DNA from: Lentimicrobium sp. L6
Lineage (GTDB): Bacteria > Bacteroidota > Bacteroidia > Bacteroidales > UBA12170
Reading direction: 5' to 3'
Assembly (NCBI RefSeq): GCF_013166655.1
Contig: NZ_JABKCA010000028.1
Location: 1 to 56,901, forward strand
DNA: 56,901 nt
Of this stretch, positions 16,673 through 25,854 are shown piece after piece. How positions within the stretch are numbered: position 1 is the stretch's first letter; each line of letters starts with the position of its first letter. The notes under the pieces were generated by a model. The model searched no databases. It worked only from the letters and a program-made list of their open reading frames with translations, and was not told where the DNA came from. A program made the position numbers and the translations under genes.

Positions 16673-19144
16673 TTGATAAAACGACTTTTCTCCATACTCT
16701 TACTAATTCTATTGTCTACCTTAGGCTATACTCAAAGTATCAGCATTCAGGTAGAAAACCAGGATTTATCTGCCGTTTTTTATCAAATGAGAAGCCAATA
16801 CCAAGTGGAATTTAGTTTTAATGCTGAAGATATAGAGGGATGTGTGCTGAGTAAAAATGCAATTTATAAAAATCCGGAGGAGGCCATCATTGATTTACTT
16901 AGTGGCTTCGATTTAGATTATAAAAAGCAAGGTTCCATTTTTATTATCATTCCCCAAAAGAAGAAAAAGAAAGACAAGCCTAACTACCATTTTTACTACG
17001 GTTTTATTGCAGATGCCACGGCTGGTGAAAGCCTTCCTTCGGCATTGATTAAATATAAGAATGGCTTTCTGAGCACCAACTCAAGTGGCTATTTTACTTT
17101 TCGTTCTACCGATAGTGTCGAGAAGGTTCAGATTCAATATTTAGGATATTATACCAAAGATACCCTCCTCACTCCTTCTCAATCTTATCAAATTAAATTA
17201 AAATCAGCCGATTTCTATTTAGATGAAGTAGAGGTAAAGTCGGAAAGTTCCATTTTCGATATGATTACAGGGCAGCGTGCTGCTTCCATAAAACTCAATC
17301 AAAAAACCAGTAGGTATTTACCGGGTAATATGGATAATGGCATTTATAATATGCTACGCTTACAACCCGGGATTATGGCCTCAGGAGAACAAACCAACGA
17401 TTATACCATTTGGGGTTCTTGGCCTGGGCAAAACATTATGGAATACGATCACATCAGGTTGTTTAGCATGAGTAGTTTCGACGAGAATCAAAGTATTGTT
17501 CATCCGCTCATGATACAAGAGATCAATGTGACAAAAGGAGCTTTTAATACAGACTATGGAAACGGTGTGGGTGGTTTGGTGGATATTACAGGGAAAAGTG
17601 GAGACTATAGCGATTTTCATGGAAATGCCAATATCAGTAATCAAGCTGTAAGCGGATACCTGAACATCCCCATTGCTGGTCGATTTTCTTTCCAAACCGC
17701 CTACCGACAAACTTTCTATAATATATTGGAGGATAACAGCTCTAATCAAAGTATTAAAGATGGGAAAGAATATGTGATTCCGGAGACCTCTTTTAGAGAT
17801 TTTAATGTAAAATTCACAGGGCATATCAACGATAAAGATCATTTTAAAATGAATGTGATCACTAGTGAAGATAATGAATATTATTCTTACTCTCAAGTTA
17901 GAGGAAACTCTGGCGTTTTTAGTGCAAAAAGCGATAAAGACAAAACTCAAAGTGGATTTTCTACTGAGTATAATAAATTCTATAAAAACAAAAATAGCTC
18001 CACCTCTGTCATCTCCTATAGCCATCTAAAGTATAATATCGATATCAATAGAAGGTTTGTAAATACTAATATTAATGGCAATGGCCAAGAAAGTTTCGAA
18101 ATCAATTCTATTACTAGCAATCAAATATCTGAGATTAAAATCAATCATTCCCATCAGTTTGTATTGGGAGAAAAGAATTTCATTAGTGCCACCGCAGAAT
18201 TTGTCAGAAATACCAATTCCTATGAAAATGAAATCAACTTAAGTACCATTAAAGAACTTGAAAACGAGAGCAATCGATTCAGTTTGGTATTAAAAGATCA
18301 TATTGCCATATCAAAACATTTTTATCTTGAAGCCGGATTAAGAACGGATTATGTTCCTGAAGTAAATGAAGTTTACGTGCAGCCTAGGTTTAATATGACT
18401 TATTCTGTTATAGAAGGCCTAAAAGTAAATGCAGCCTACGGAAAATATGTGCAATTCCTATATAAAAGCACCATTTATAATGAAAAGGAAGTTCTGTTTA
18501 ATTTTTGGGAAATCCTTAAGCTCGACAAGCAAGAGGCCACCTCAGCACATCATTATGTATTGGGCTTGAGCTACGATTATGACATCTTCAATTTCAGTGT
18601 GGAAGCCTTTTATAAAAGTATTGATCATATTTTTAACTATAGCATCATTCTTCGCGATAAAGAAATCAGTAGAAGCTCTGGGGAGGCCAAAATAAAAGGA
18701 ATCGACTTCTATTTAAAAGCAAAAATAGGCCAACATGAAATTTGGGGAGCTTATACTTTAAGCCAGACCATGGAGCGTTTCGAGAATAGCAAGTTAGATG
18801 AGTTTGAGCTGGCACCACACCATCAAAGACATGAGCTAAAAGGCGCCGCCATCCTCAATTTTTCACCTTTCTATATCTCCACCAACTATGTATATGGCTC
18901 GGGATTGGAGTTTTCAAGAAGTACCAGCTCTTCAGAACTTATCCCCTATAATCGATGGGATGCCTCCTTGATGTACAAACTAAATATCAATACCATTTAT
19001 TGCCAATTCGGAATATCTGCTCTGAATATTTTAGATTATAATAATATCAAATACAGCAATCTCATTCGTCTCTCCGAAGAAGAACTAGTATACTCTCAAA
19101 GCACTCCTTTTACTTTACTTTTGAATGTTTATATCGGATTTTAA
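16673..19144 (+). CDS. TonB-dependent receptor with STN signalling domain (FecA-like transducer)
   Basis: The protein has 823 aa and probably starts at TTG 16673, because the frame directly opens the signal peptide MIKRLFSILLLILLSTLGYT then QS and no in-frame ATG fits. Residues 22-95 form a secretin/TonB short N-terminal (STN) domain: VENQDLSAVFYQMRSQYQVEF ... IDLLSGFDLDYKK. A KKKKKDK linker and a carboxypeptidase-regulatory-like domain (about 105-190) follow. The plug has YNMLRLQPGIMASGE and GAFNTDYGNGVGGLVDITGK. The barrel ends in LLLNVYIGF, the terminal aromatic typical of outer-membrane barrels. With the sigma and FecR genes it forms a three-part surface-signalling system. Its cargo is unknown. 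Confidence 0.93.
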   Translation: MIKRLFSILLLILLSTLGYTQSISIQVENQDLSAVFYQMRSQYQVEFSFNAEDIEGCVLSKNAIYKNPEEAIIDLLSGFDLDYKKQGSIFIIIPQKKKKKDKPNYHFYYGFIADATAGESLPSALIKYKNGFLSTNSSGYFTFRSTDSVEKVQIQYLGYYTKDTLLTPSQSYQIKLKSADFYLDEVEVKSESSIFDMITGQRAASIKLNQKTSRYLPGNMDNGIYNMLRLQPGIMASGEQTNDYTIWGSWPGQNIMEYDHIRLFSMSSFDENQSIVHPLMIQEINVTKGAFNTDYGNGVGGLVDITGKSGDYSDFHGNANISNQAVSGYLNIPIAGRFSFQTAYRQTFYNILEDNSSNQSIKDGKEYVIPETSFRDFNVKFTGHINDKDHFKMNVITSEDNEYYSYSQVRGNSGVFSAKSDKDKTQSGFSTEYNKFYKNKNSSTSVISYSHLKYNIDINRRFVNTNINGNGQESFEINSITSNQISEIKINHSHQFVLGEKNFISATAEFVRNTNSYENEINLSTIKELENESNRFSLVLKDHIAISKHFYLEAGLRTDYVPEVNEVYVQPRFNMTYSVIEGLKVNAAYGKYVQFLYKSTIYNEKEVLFNFWEILKLDKQEATSAHHYVLGLSYDYDIFNFSVEAFYKSIDHIFNYSIILRDKEISRSSGEAKIKGIDFYLKAKIGQHEIWGAYTLSQTMERFENSKLDEFELAPHHQRHELKGAAILNFSPFYISTNYVYGSGLEFSRSTSSSELIPYNRWDASLMYKLNINTIYCQFGISALNILDYNNIKYSNLIRLSEEELVYSQSTPFTLLLNVYIGF

Positions 19145-19147
19145 TCT

Positions 19148-19188
19148 GAAACCTTCTTCTGTTTTGCCAAGAATTCTGTTAAGGTTTC
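19148..19188 (+). terminator. possible terminator after the receptor operon
   Basis: Arms GAAACCTT (19148-19155) and AAGGTTTC (19181-19188) enclose a 25-nt loop, followed by CCCCTTTTAAATT. The long loop and interrupted T-run make this weak. Confidence 0.35.
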
Positions 19189-19231
19189 CCCTTTTAAATT
19201 ATTTGCCATATTTTTGATTAAAATATAATTT

Positions 19232-19264
19232 TTTGATTAAAATTATAAGCAAGCTATACTTTTA
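19232..19264 (+). promoter_or_regulatory. promoter of the serine-hydrolase gene, overlapping a short direct repeat
   Basis: TTTG (19232-19235), 21 nt, then TACTTTTA (19257-19264), one base off TAnnTTTG. The -33 box lies in the second copy of a tandem repeat TTTTTGATTAAAAT (19211 and 19230 regions), so the promoter may have been created or duplicated by that repeat. Confidence 0.5.
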
Positions 19265-19296
19265 CATGAACTCAAAAAACATCTTCCTAAAATAGC

Positions 19297-20334
19297 ATGA
19301 CAAAGAAAAAAAAGACTCTAATTATCAGAATAGTATTACTAGGTAGCACCATAATATCCTTGTTTTATGTACCATGGATTTTGGTATGGGCTTGGATTTT
19401 ACCCTTACCCAATTCGGTTCAAGAACAAGCCGACGAAGCTATAGAACATGGATTTGATGGAATGATAGTTTATGTGGACGAAGGAGGTAAAGCTCCAGCA
19501 TTCTATACGGCCGGCTGGCACGATCGAGATCAGAAAATTCCTGCCAAGCCAAAAGCTTTATTCAAAATTGCCAGTATCAGTAAATTATATGTGGCGGTTG
19601 CTATTAGTAAATTAGCCCATGATAAGCGTTTGTCATTAGATAAACCAGTCTCTGATTACTTTCCCGAGCTTAAAGGAAGAATTGAAAATATAGATGAAAT
19701 CACCTTGCGATTAATGGTGCAACATAGGAGCGGTATTCCTAATTTTACAGATAATCCAGACTTTTGGCAAGACCGATCGGACCTCAAAAAAGATGCGCTC
19801 GAATATGCGCTTGACTTACCAGCCAACTTTGAACCAGATAAAGCTTATGGCTATTCAAATACCAATTATTTATTACTTTCAAGAATCATAGAGAAAGTGG
19901 TAGGCTATAGTCGTCAACAATATTTTAGGGAAGAAATATTAGAACCTCTTGGCCTAAGCCATACCTACGGCTCTCTTGATGAAGTGGATTTAGATGATGT
20001 GATGAGTGGCTATTATGCAGGCTATGATGAAGATTTCAAGACTGAGGAGGTCGGAATGATAGCCACAGCAGAGGATGTAGGAATTTTCTTGCGTGCATTA
20101 AACGATGGTTCAGTATTTGAAGAGGGTGAACAAGAAATATATTCCTCTATTTACGTATACGAGCACGGAGGCCTAGTTCCTGGATATCAAAGCCTGGCAG
20201 AATATCATAAAGATATTGATACCGTCATTATTCAGTTTATTAATACCACAGACTTTAATGGATATGATTGGAATTTATCGGAAATCATATATAGTCGTAT
20301 TGTAAAAATAGTGAGACGTAGCAAAAGTAAATAA
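19297..20334 (+). CDS. membrane-anchored beta-lactamase-fold serine hydrolase
   Basis: The protein has 345 aa with one N-terminal membrane helix (about 8-36) and an extracytoplasmic hydrolase domain. The penicillin-recognising motifs are S93-I-S-K96 (nucleophile and base), Y186-S-N188 (in KAYGYSNTNY) and H290-G-G292 (in EHGGLVPGYQS). This is the class C beta-lactamase/DD-peptidase/esterase family (Beta-lactamase domain, COG1680). Family members range from peptidoglycan peptidases to esterases, and sequence alone does not pick the substrate; clinical beta-lactamase activity should not be assumed. It has its own promoter and is followed after 18 bp by a small membrane-protein gene. Confidence 0.9.
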   Translation: MTKKKKTLIIRIVLLGSTIISLFYVPWILVWAWILPLPNSVQEQADEAIEHGFDGMIVYVDEGGKAPAFYTAGWHDRDQKIPAKPKALFKIASISKLYVAVAISKLAHDKRLSLDKPVSDYFPELKGRIENIDEITLRLMVQHRSGIPNFTDNPDFWQDRSDLKKDALEYALDLPANFEPDKAYGYSNTNYLLLSRIIEKVVGYSRQQYFREEILEPLGLSHTYGSLDEVDLDDVMSGYYAGYDEDFKTEEVGMIATAEDVGIFLRALNDGSVFEEGEQEIYSSIYVYEHGGLVPGYQSLAEYHKDIDTVIIQFINTTDFNGYDWNLSEIIYSRIVKIVRRSKSK

Positions 20335-20352
20335 GCCCACCGTTTTAATAAA

Positions 20353-20595
20353 ATGAGACCATCTTTCGCAAACTTTATATTAGAAATTATTGGAGCATTT
20401 ATTGTTTGGTCTTTCAAAGGATTTAAAGGAAAGCTATCCGATGAAGTTTCTAGTCCTTTTGAAGCGAATAGTAAATCAATTCGTAATGCTTTTATTAGCA
20501 TTTTGCTTATCATAAGCATTATTTTTATTATCAGCAATCTAGAAGACTCCAAAACCAAAGAGCCTGCAGAATTTAAATATGAAATCCTTAAGTAA
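20353..20595 (+). CDS. small two-span membrane protein, unknown function
   Basis: The protein has 80 aa. The first hydrophobic segment is about residues 6-22 (ANFILEIIGAFIVWSFKG) and the second about 45-61 (AFISILLIISIIFIIS), with a charged loop KGKLSDEVSSPFEANSKS between them and a charged tail DSKTKEPAEFKYEI. I do not recognise the family. It starts 18 bp after the serine hydrolase stop on the same strand, so it is probably co-expressed. The overlapping minus-strand frame is judged a shadow. Confidence 0.65.
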   Translation: MRPSFANFILEIIGAFIVWSFKGFKGKLSDEVSSPFEANSKSIRNAFISILLIISIIFIISNLEDSKTKEPAEFKYEILK

Positions 20596-20763
20596 AATGC
20601 TATGTCTTTAAAAACAAGACCCAATTAGAAACTTGCTTTATTTATTTGTTCTTCTTTGTTTAAATATAACACCTTAAGTCTATTTAATTTCCTATCTAAT
20701 CCTTTTGAGAATATATAATTTTGAGCTATTTTTACCAAGCATATGATCAAGCACATACTTTGG

Positions 20764-20788
20764 CATCATTTTTATTATTAAAATGATG
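20764..20788 (+). promoter_or_regulatory. hairpin in the leader of the VIT/vWA gene
   Basis: Perfect 9-bp arms CATCATTTT (20764-20772) and AAAATGATG (20780-20788) enclose a 7-nt loop, about 40 nt before the start codon and just after TACTTTGG, a near -7 box. It is probably in the 5' untranslated region. There is no T-run. Confidence 0.4.
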
Positions 20789-20825
20789 TTCAGATATTCA
20801 ATTTCATCAGGTAAATAGAAAAAAC

Positions 20826-23800
20826 ATGAAGGCATTAAAACTATTTCTACTCGTTTTACTAAGTTCAACTTGTTTTGCCCAAATTCCAAGTTTAGGTGTT
20901 TATAAAGGAGATAAGAATGTACAACTAGAAATCTCTAAGCTAGATATTCAGATTGAAGTGGTGGGTAATATTGCTACCACAACTTATGATATGGTTTTTT
21001 ATAACCCATACCCCACCATTCTTGAAGGAGAATTAGCCATGCCTCTGAAAAATGGGCAAGAAATATATCGTTATGCTTTAGAAATCAATGGAAAACTACG
21101 CGAAGGTGTCATTGTTGAAAAAGTAAAAGCTCGACAAGCTTTTGAAGCTATAGTCCGCAAAAATATTGACCCTGGAATCATTAATAAAACCAAAGGAAAT
21201 AATTTTAAAACCAAGATTTATCCCATTCCTGCTAAAGGAACCAAAAGACTAGTTCTTGCGCTTAGTGAAACTTTAAATGGTGATAAAGAAAACCTAAACT
21301 ATTCACTACCTTTTGGAGAGCTGAATCAAATTGACGATTTTTCATTGAAAGTAAAAGTGCTTAAAAGCAATTCTGATGAGATAGACATCAAGAGTGATTT
21401 TCAGAATATTAATTTCGATAGTAAAGAAAATTCCTATGTGCTAAATCTAAAGGAAAAGAATTTCAAACCTACAGAAGATATTAGATTTACTATTCCTCGA
21501 TATTCAACAGATTCTTTTCAGCTTTTCACCTGCGATTTTGAGGGAGAAACCTATTTCTACCTCAATTTCCCACCCAATCCATTAGAAAAAGTGACGGTGA
21601 AAGAACCTGAAAGTATTGCCATTTATTGGGATAACTCCTTTTCAGCTTCAAAGCGAAATACAGAAAAGGAATTAAAATTTTTGGGAGAATACATGAATAG
21701 CTTGAATTCTGAGGTAAAAGTATCAATTTATCATTTTAATCTTTATGAATCAGAAGGAAAATCTTTTTTAGCTTCAAATGCCACAGATATTATTAGTCAT
21801 ATTCATTCTTTAAAAAATGATGGAGCGACATGTTTACAGAACCTCAATTTTTCAGATGATAAAGACCTCATATTATTATTTTCTGATGGGGTCAATACTA
21901 TTGGAAAAGCAATAATACAAGCTACGAAACCCATTTATGCTATTAGCTCTACTGCTGGCAGCGATTATGGTTTATTGAAATCCTCTTGTGCCAAAACAAA
22001 TGGAGAATTTATTGACCTCACGACTACTTCAATCCCCAGGGCATTAGAGTTGATTCAACAAGATGAAGAAAAGTTTCTTTCTAGCGAATACAATTCCAAT
22101 CATATTAAAGAGGTTTATCCCAAACTAGCAGAATCTATAAATTCTAAATTTGAGATTACAGGTATTTTAACCCATAAAGAAGCTACCCTAAAGGTGAATT
22201 TTGGTAATAAAACAGGAGTGAATCAATCAAAGACTTTTTTAATTAGAAAAAATGGAGAATCACAAATGGTCTCTCGCATTTGGGCCGGCAAAAAGTTGGC
22301 CTATCTAGATGCAAATTATGAAAAGAACAAGGAAAGAATTATTGAACTCAGCCAGAAGTATAACATCATCACTCGAAATACGTCAATGCTGGTCCTTGAT
22401 AGAGTAGAAGATTATGTAAGGTATGATATTATTCCACCTGCAGAATTGAAAAAAGACTATGATAAGCTTATTGCCATTAAAAATAAAAACAAGCCTAAAC
22501 AAGCCTCAAAAAAAGACATAGAGAAGAAAAATATTCAACGAATCAATACTCTTTTTAGCAATTATGACCAATCCTATAAAATAAAGACCGGAAATAATTA
22601 TTACGATAGCATTATTGAATTTGGTGAAAATAGAAGAATTCAAGGACGTCTTATTGATTTCGATACTGGCGAACCTGTTCCCTTTGCAAATGTGGCTATA
22701 ATAGACAATGAAACACAAATTGCAGGCACTTCTTCAGATTTTAATGGGAATTTCAGCATAGAGTCCCTTCCTGTATTAGATTCTCTAACTTTAACTGTGT
22801 CATCAGTTGGCTATGAACCCAGCACTATAACAATTTCTGATGGCTATCCTATTCAAATCAGGTTATGGCCTTCTTCTCTTATATTAGAAGAAGCAGAAGT
22901 TATAGCATATGAGCTACCACTAATTTCCCGAGATGTTACTAGCTCAGGAGCGACTGTACGAACTGCTATTTCAGAAGATATAGAAGGCGGCAGTGTTAGA
23001 GGTTCTCGTTCAGGCGAAACAGTAGAACATATTGATGGTGTGAAAGTAACAGGAAGTGAAACAAAGTCATCTATAAAAGTTTTGGCTTGGATGCCAGATG
23101 CTCCCTATATGAAAGAGCTAAGAAAAGCCAATGATGATGATATATTAATGCTTTATGAGCAGCTTAAAGAAGAAAACAAAAACAGACCTTCCTTTTATAT
23201 TCAGGTAGCAGACTTGTTCTTTGCTAAAGAAAAGCATCAAGAGGCACTTAGAATTCTTTCCAATATCATAGAATTAGATTTGGAAAATCCTGAACTATTA
23301 AAAGTAGTTGCAAGACGTTTATTGGACGAAGAGGAATACGAAATGGCCATTGACATTTATAAAGAAATCCGAGATTTACGTCCTGAAGAGCCTCAGTCTT
23401 TTAGAGATTTGGCAATAGCCTTTGAGCGCAATAAAGAATATCAAAACGCATTGGAGATGTATTTATTTGTTTTAGATAATAAGTGGGAGCGTTTTGATGA
23501 CATAAAAGAAGTTGTATTTAATGAAATGAATGCACTTATATCTTTGCATGAAGAAGAATTGAAATTATCAAAAGTGAATAAAGACTATATAAAAGATATG
23601 CCTTTTGATATTCGCATCACTATAGACTGGAGCAGTAATGATAATGATATAGATTTGTGGGTAGTAGATCCTAATGGTGAAAAATGTTTCTATAGTCATC
23701 CATTAACTGCACTAGGAGGAAGAATTTCTAGAGATTTTACTCGAGGATATGGACCAGAAGAGTTTAGCTTAAAAGAAGCAAAACGCGGTTTTTATACCGT

Positions 23801-23978
23801 GTATGTAAATTACTTTAGTGAATCAAGACAAACCATCACAGGTCCCGTTACTGTTTATGCTGAACTAACGACTCATTATGGTACTAAAAATCAAAAAACA
23901 GAACGAGTAGCGGTTCAATTAGAAAACAAATCCACTAAAGGGAATATGCAAATTGCAATGTTGGAGTTTGTGGAATAA
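20826..23978 (+). CDS. exported VIT/vWA protein with carboxypeptidase-regulatory, TonB-plug-like, TPR and DUF2135 segments
   Basis: The protein has 1050 aa with a signal peptide ending TCFA (residue 18). Domain order is as follows. A VIT domain covers about 25-150 (AMPLKNGQEIYRYALEINGK, EKVKARQAFEAIVRKN). A von Willebrand A domain covers about 260-400 with an intact MIDAS: D269-x-S271-x-S273, T335 and D354G. A carboxypeptidase-regulatory domain covers about 600-685. A short segment at about 690-745 (VTSSGATVRT ... SVRGSRSGETVEHIDGVKV) is typical of TonB receptor plugs. TPR-like helices cover about 765-900, and a DUF2135-like beta domain about 925-1040 (RITIDWSSNDNDIDLWVVDPNGE). It is an exported adhesion or scaffold protein by architecture. 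No barrel follows the plug-like piece. It stands alone. Confidence 0.88.
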   Translation: MKALKLFLLVLLSSTCFAQIPSLGVYKGDKNVQLEISKLDIQIEVVGNIATTTYDMVFYNPYPTILEGELAMPLKNGQEIYRYALEINGKLREGVIVEKVKARQAFEAIVRKNIDPGIINKTKGNNFKTKIYPIPAKGTKRLVLALSETLNGDKENLNYSLPFGELNQIDDFSLKVKVLKSNSDEIDIKSDFQNINFDSKENSYVLNLKEKNFKPTEDIRFTIPRYSTDSFQLFTCDFEGETYFYLNFPPNPLEKVTVKEPESIAIYWDNSFSASKRNTEKELKFLGEYMNSLNSEVKVSIYHFNLYESEGKSFLASNATDIISHIHSLKNDGATCLQNLNFSDDKDLILLFSDGVNTIGKAIIQATKPIYAISSTAGSDYGLLKSSCAKTNGEFIDLTTTSIPRALELIQQDEEKFLSSEYNSNHIKEVYPKLAESINSKFEITGILTHKEATLKVNFGNKTGVNQSKTFLIRKNGESQMVSRIWAGKKLAYLDANYEKNKERIIELSQKYNIITRNTSMLVLDRVEDYVRYDIIPPAELKKDYDKLIAIKNKNKPKQASKKDIEKKNIQRINTLFSNYDQSYKIKTGNNYYDSIIEFGENRRIQGRLIDFDTGEPVPFANVAIIDNETQIAGTSSDFNGNFSIESLPVLDSLTLTVSSVGYEPSTITISDGYPIQIRLWPSSLILEEAEVIAYELPLISRDVTSSGATVRTAISEDIEGGSVRGSRSGETVEHIDGVKVTGSETKSSIKVLAWMPDAPYMKELRKANDDDILMLYEQLKEENKNRPSFYIQVADLFFAKEKHQEALRILSNIIELDLENPELLKVVARRLLDEEEYEMAIDIYKEIRDLRPEEPQSFRDLAIAFERNKEYQNALEMYLFVLDNKWERFDDIKEVVFNEMNALISLHEEELKLSKVNKDYIKDMPFDIRITIDWSSNDNDIDLWVVDPNGEKCFYSHPLTALGGRISRDFTRGYGPEEFSLKEAKRGFYTVYVNYFSESRQTITGPVTVYAELTTHYGTKNQKTERVAVQLENKSTKGNMQIAMLEFVE

Positions 23979-24127
23979 AGGCGGCTTTTTCTTAGTACAA
24001 TAGTGGCTAACAGATGAATCCAAACCTTTTCATTTTGAAGATATATTTATTTGATTATTTTTACCAATGTTCAATCAAAGCCAATTTGGAATATTAAAGA
24101 ACAGAAAGTTGCATTTTTGAATTAATT

Positions 24128-25135
24128 ATGGATAAAAAATCTCGTATACAACAAATACTGACTATTATACTCATCAGTATAATGCTTGTAAACTGTAAAC
24201 CAGTTGTTAAAAAGAAAAACTATGAAATTCCAGATGAATTAAGCAAGAAGATTTGGAAGTTACAATCTGATTTTTGCACATCTATGATGAAAAGTGATTA
24301 TGATAAAACTTTAGACTTATTTAATGATTCTATAGCAGCAAATTTACTTGGTTCGAACTATGACAGTCTTTTTTATGGTTTAAAATATGGCTTGTTTGAA
24401 TATCCATATTTTAGTCAAGATATTTTTTATCAAAAAAGCTTATTCAAAAACACCAAGGTTGAAGTACTTTTTGAAGATGAAGATTTCAACCCATTTCTCA
24501 TTAATTTTATAACTAGAAATAAAGAAACAGCAGTAACTACAGCACTATTGGGTGATGATGATGTACAATACTCTTTGGTAACTTTATATGGAAAATATAA
24601 TAATGGTTGGAAGGTTGATTACATCACATATGGCTTGTACAGAATAGATGATAAAGATGCTCTTGACTGGTTGGTTGAAGCTGAAAAATGCCTATCAACG
24701 AATGATTATATAATGGCCACGTATTGCATGAGAATGGTTGATTGGTTACTTAAACCAGCGCAAGATTTATGGTGTTTTGAAAATGAACCAGAGGTGCTTG
24801 GTAAAATGAAAAGAATCAACAAAAAAATTAATAGGAACTTAAGGCTTAATAAGGTTTTTGTAAACATAGACTCAAAACCAGAACTCAAAGATTATTGTCC
24901 AGTATTTACAAATAAAAAAGTTTACCCTTTAATAACCTATCAAACAAAATTATCTATAAATGATAGTATTTCTATTGAAAAAGAATGTCTAGAACTTGAT
25001 AGTCAATTTAGAGATATCTGTGATAAAATGATTCAGGATTCAATATATATAAGAATCTTACCTTATACTGATGCATGGGTTGAACCTGATACATTTTTAA
25101 TTAAAAAAAGGAAGTTAGTTCCAAAGGTTAAATGA
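24128..25135 (+). CDS. lipoprotein of unknown function
   Basis: The protein has 335 aa. Its signal ends ISIMLVNC with lipidated Cys24, followed by KPVVKKKNYEIPDELSKK. The basic residues right after Cys do not fit the surface-export signal, so periplasmic retention is more likely. The mature part is rich in Asp, Tyr and Lys, with several cysteines and a helical centre (DALDWLVEAEKCLSTNDYIMATYCMRMVDWLL). No domain is recognised. Base composition is very AT-rich like the next two genes, and all three are small orphan genes on one strand, suggesting a variable cassette region. Confidence 0.7.
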   Translation: MDKKSRIQQILTIILISIMLVNCKPVVKKKNYEIPDELSKKIWKLQSDFCTSMMKSDYDKTLDLFNDSIAANLLGSNYDSLFYGLKYGLFEYPYFSQDIFYQKSLFKNTKVEVLFEDEDFNPFLINFITRNKETAVTTALLGDDDVQYSLVTLYGKYNNGWKVDYITYGLYRIDDKDALDWLVEAEKCLSTNDYIMATYCMRMVDWLLKPAQDLWCFENEPEVLGKMKRINKKINRNLRLNKVFVNIDSKPELKDYCPVFTNKKVYPLITYQTKLSINDSISIEKECLELDSQFRDICDKMIQDSIYIRILPYTDAWVEPDTFLIKKRKLVPKVK

Positions 25136-25182
25136 CAATACTGCCGATTGTAAACAGAACCATAATTATTCAGCAGGAAAAA

Positions 25183-25199
25183 TAAAACACCATTTGAAT
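25183..25199 (+). repeat. 17-bp direct repeat, copy 1
   Basis: TAAAACACCATTTGAAT, identical to 25827-25843. Each copy lies just upstream of a small orphan gene. Confidence 0.7.
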
Positions 25200-25230
25200 G
25201 GGAATGCTTATTTTCAAAAATAAATTAAAA

Positions 25231-25728
25231 ATGAAATTGCAAATTACAATAGTATTAACACTAGGAATCCTGTTTATAAATAATCAAAGCACTACTGCGC
25301 AGGAATATCAAATTCCAAAAATCACAAAATCTTATCCACAGATTCCAGATTACGGTAAGCCAATTGAATACAGGTTTTCAGATGAAATTAATAAAATTAT
25401 AGGGGCCTTCATTGCAAAAACGGACACTACAGAAAAATCCTTTTGGGGTGAATTAGAAAAATCGGATTCTATCAACGAACTTAGTATTTGGGATTATTAT
25501 ACCTATCCTATTAATTCTATTGACTCATCTTCCGATATAAGTGGAAAATTAATATCATCAACAAACAGGTATTGCAACGTAAGGAACAACAGAATTCCAA
25601 TTTCATTTCCATCTGATAGAGAATATGGAGGATATACGTTTTGTATGACTGGAACACCATTGGTAATCAAATTTAAACGCATTAAGCAGGGACAATACAA
25701 AATTATATGGGTTGGTCATTATGATTAA
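25231..25728 (+). CDS. small secreted protein, unknown function
   Basis: The start at ATG 25231 gives MKLQITIVLTLGILFINNQS followed by TTAQEYQ, a good Sec signal with cleavage near TTA-Q. An upstream ATG at 25198 would add 11 residues that spoil the signal and overlap a direct repeat. The mature protein is about 140 aa, with a Pro-rich beginning (YQIPKITKSYPQIPDYGKPIEYRF), two cysteines (one in RYCNVR, one in YTFCMTG) that could form a disulfide, and a basic C-terminal strand KFKRIKQGQYKIIWVG. No family is recognised. Confidence 0.65.
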   Translation: MKLQITIVLTLGILFINNQSTTAQEYQIPKITKSYPQIPDYGKPIEYRFSDEINKIIGAFIAKTDTTEKSFWGELEKSDSINELSIWDYYTYPINSIDSSSDISGKLISSTNRYCNVRNNRIPISFPSDREYGGYTFCMTGTPLVIKFKRIKQGQYKIIWVGHYD

Positions 25729-25826
25729 TAAAAACAAACGTAGCCTAATAACGCATATAGTTTATGTCGGATTAAATACAAGATAGCACAAATGAATTTT
25801 AGAATAATAATATCAAAAAGAAATAT

Positions 25827-25843
25827 TAAAACACCATTTGAAT
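25827..25843 (+). repeat. 17-bp direct repeat, copy 2
   Basis: TAAAACACCATTTGAAT, exact copy of 25183-25199, 12 bp before the start of the 120-aa gene. Just upstream is CGCATATAGTTTATGTCGG, which has the look of a decayed cassette-boundary sequence (impression only). Confidence 0.7.
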
Positions 25844-25854
25844 AAACCTATAAA

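Noticed and set aside
17381-18025. 214-codon minus-strand frame inside the signalling receptor gene
   Set aside because: It lies wholly within a well-supported receptor gene and has no recognisable motif or start context; it is a shadow.
20232-20624. 130-codon minus-strand frame over the small membrane-protein gene
   Set aside because: It overlaps the end of the serine hydrolase and mirrors the two hydrophobic segments of the plus-strand gene; the plus-strand frame has better spacing and start.
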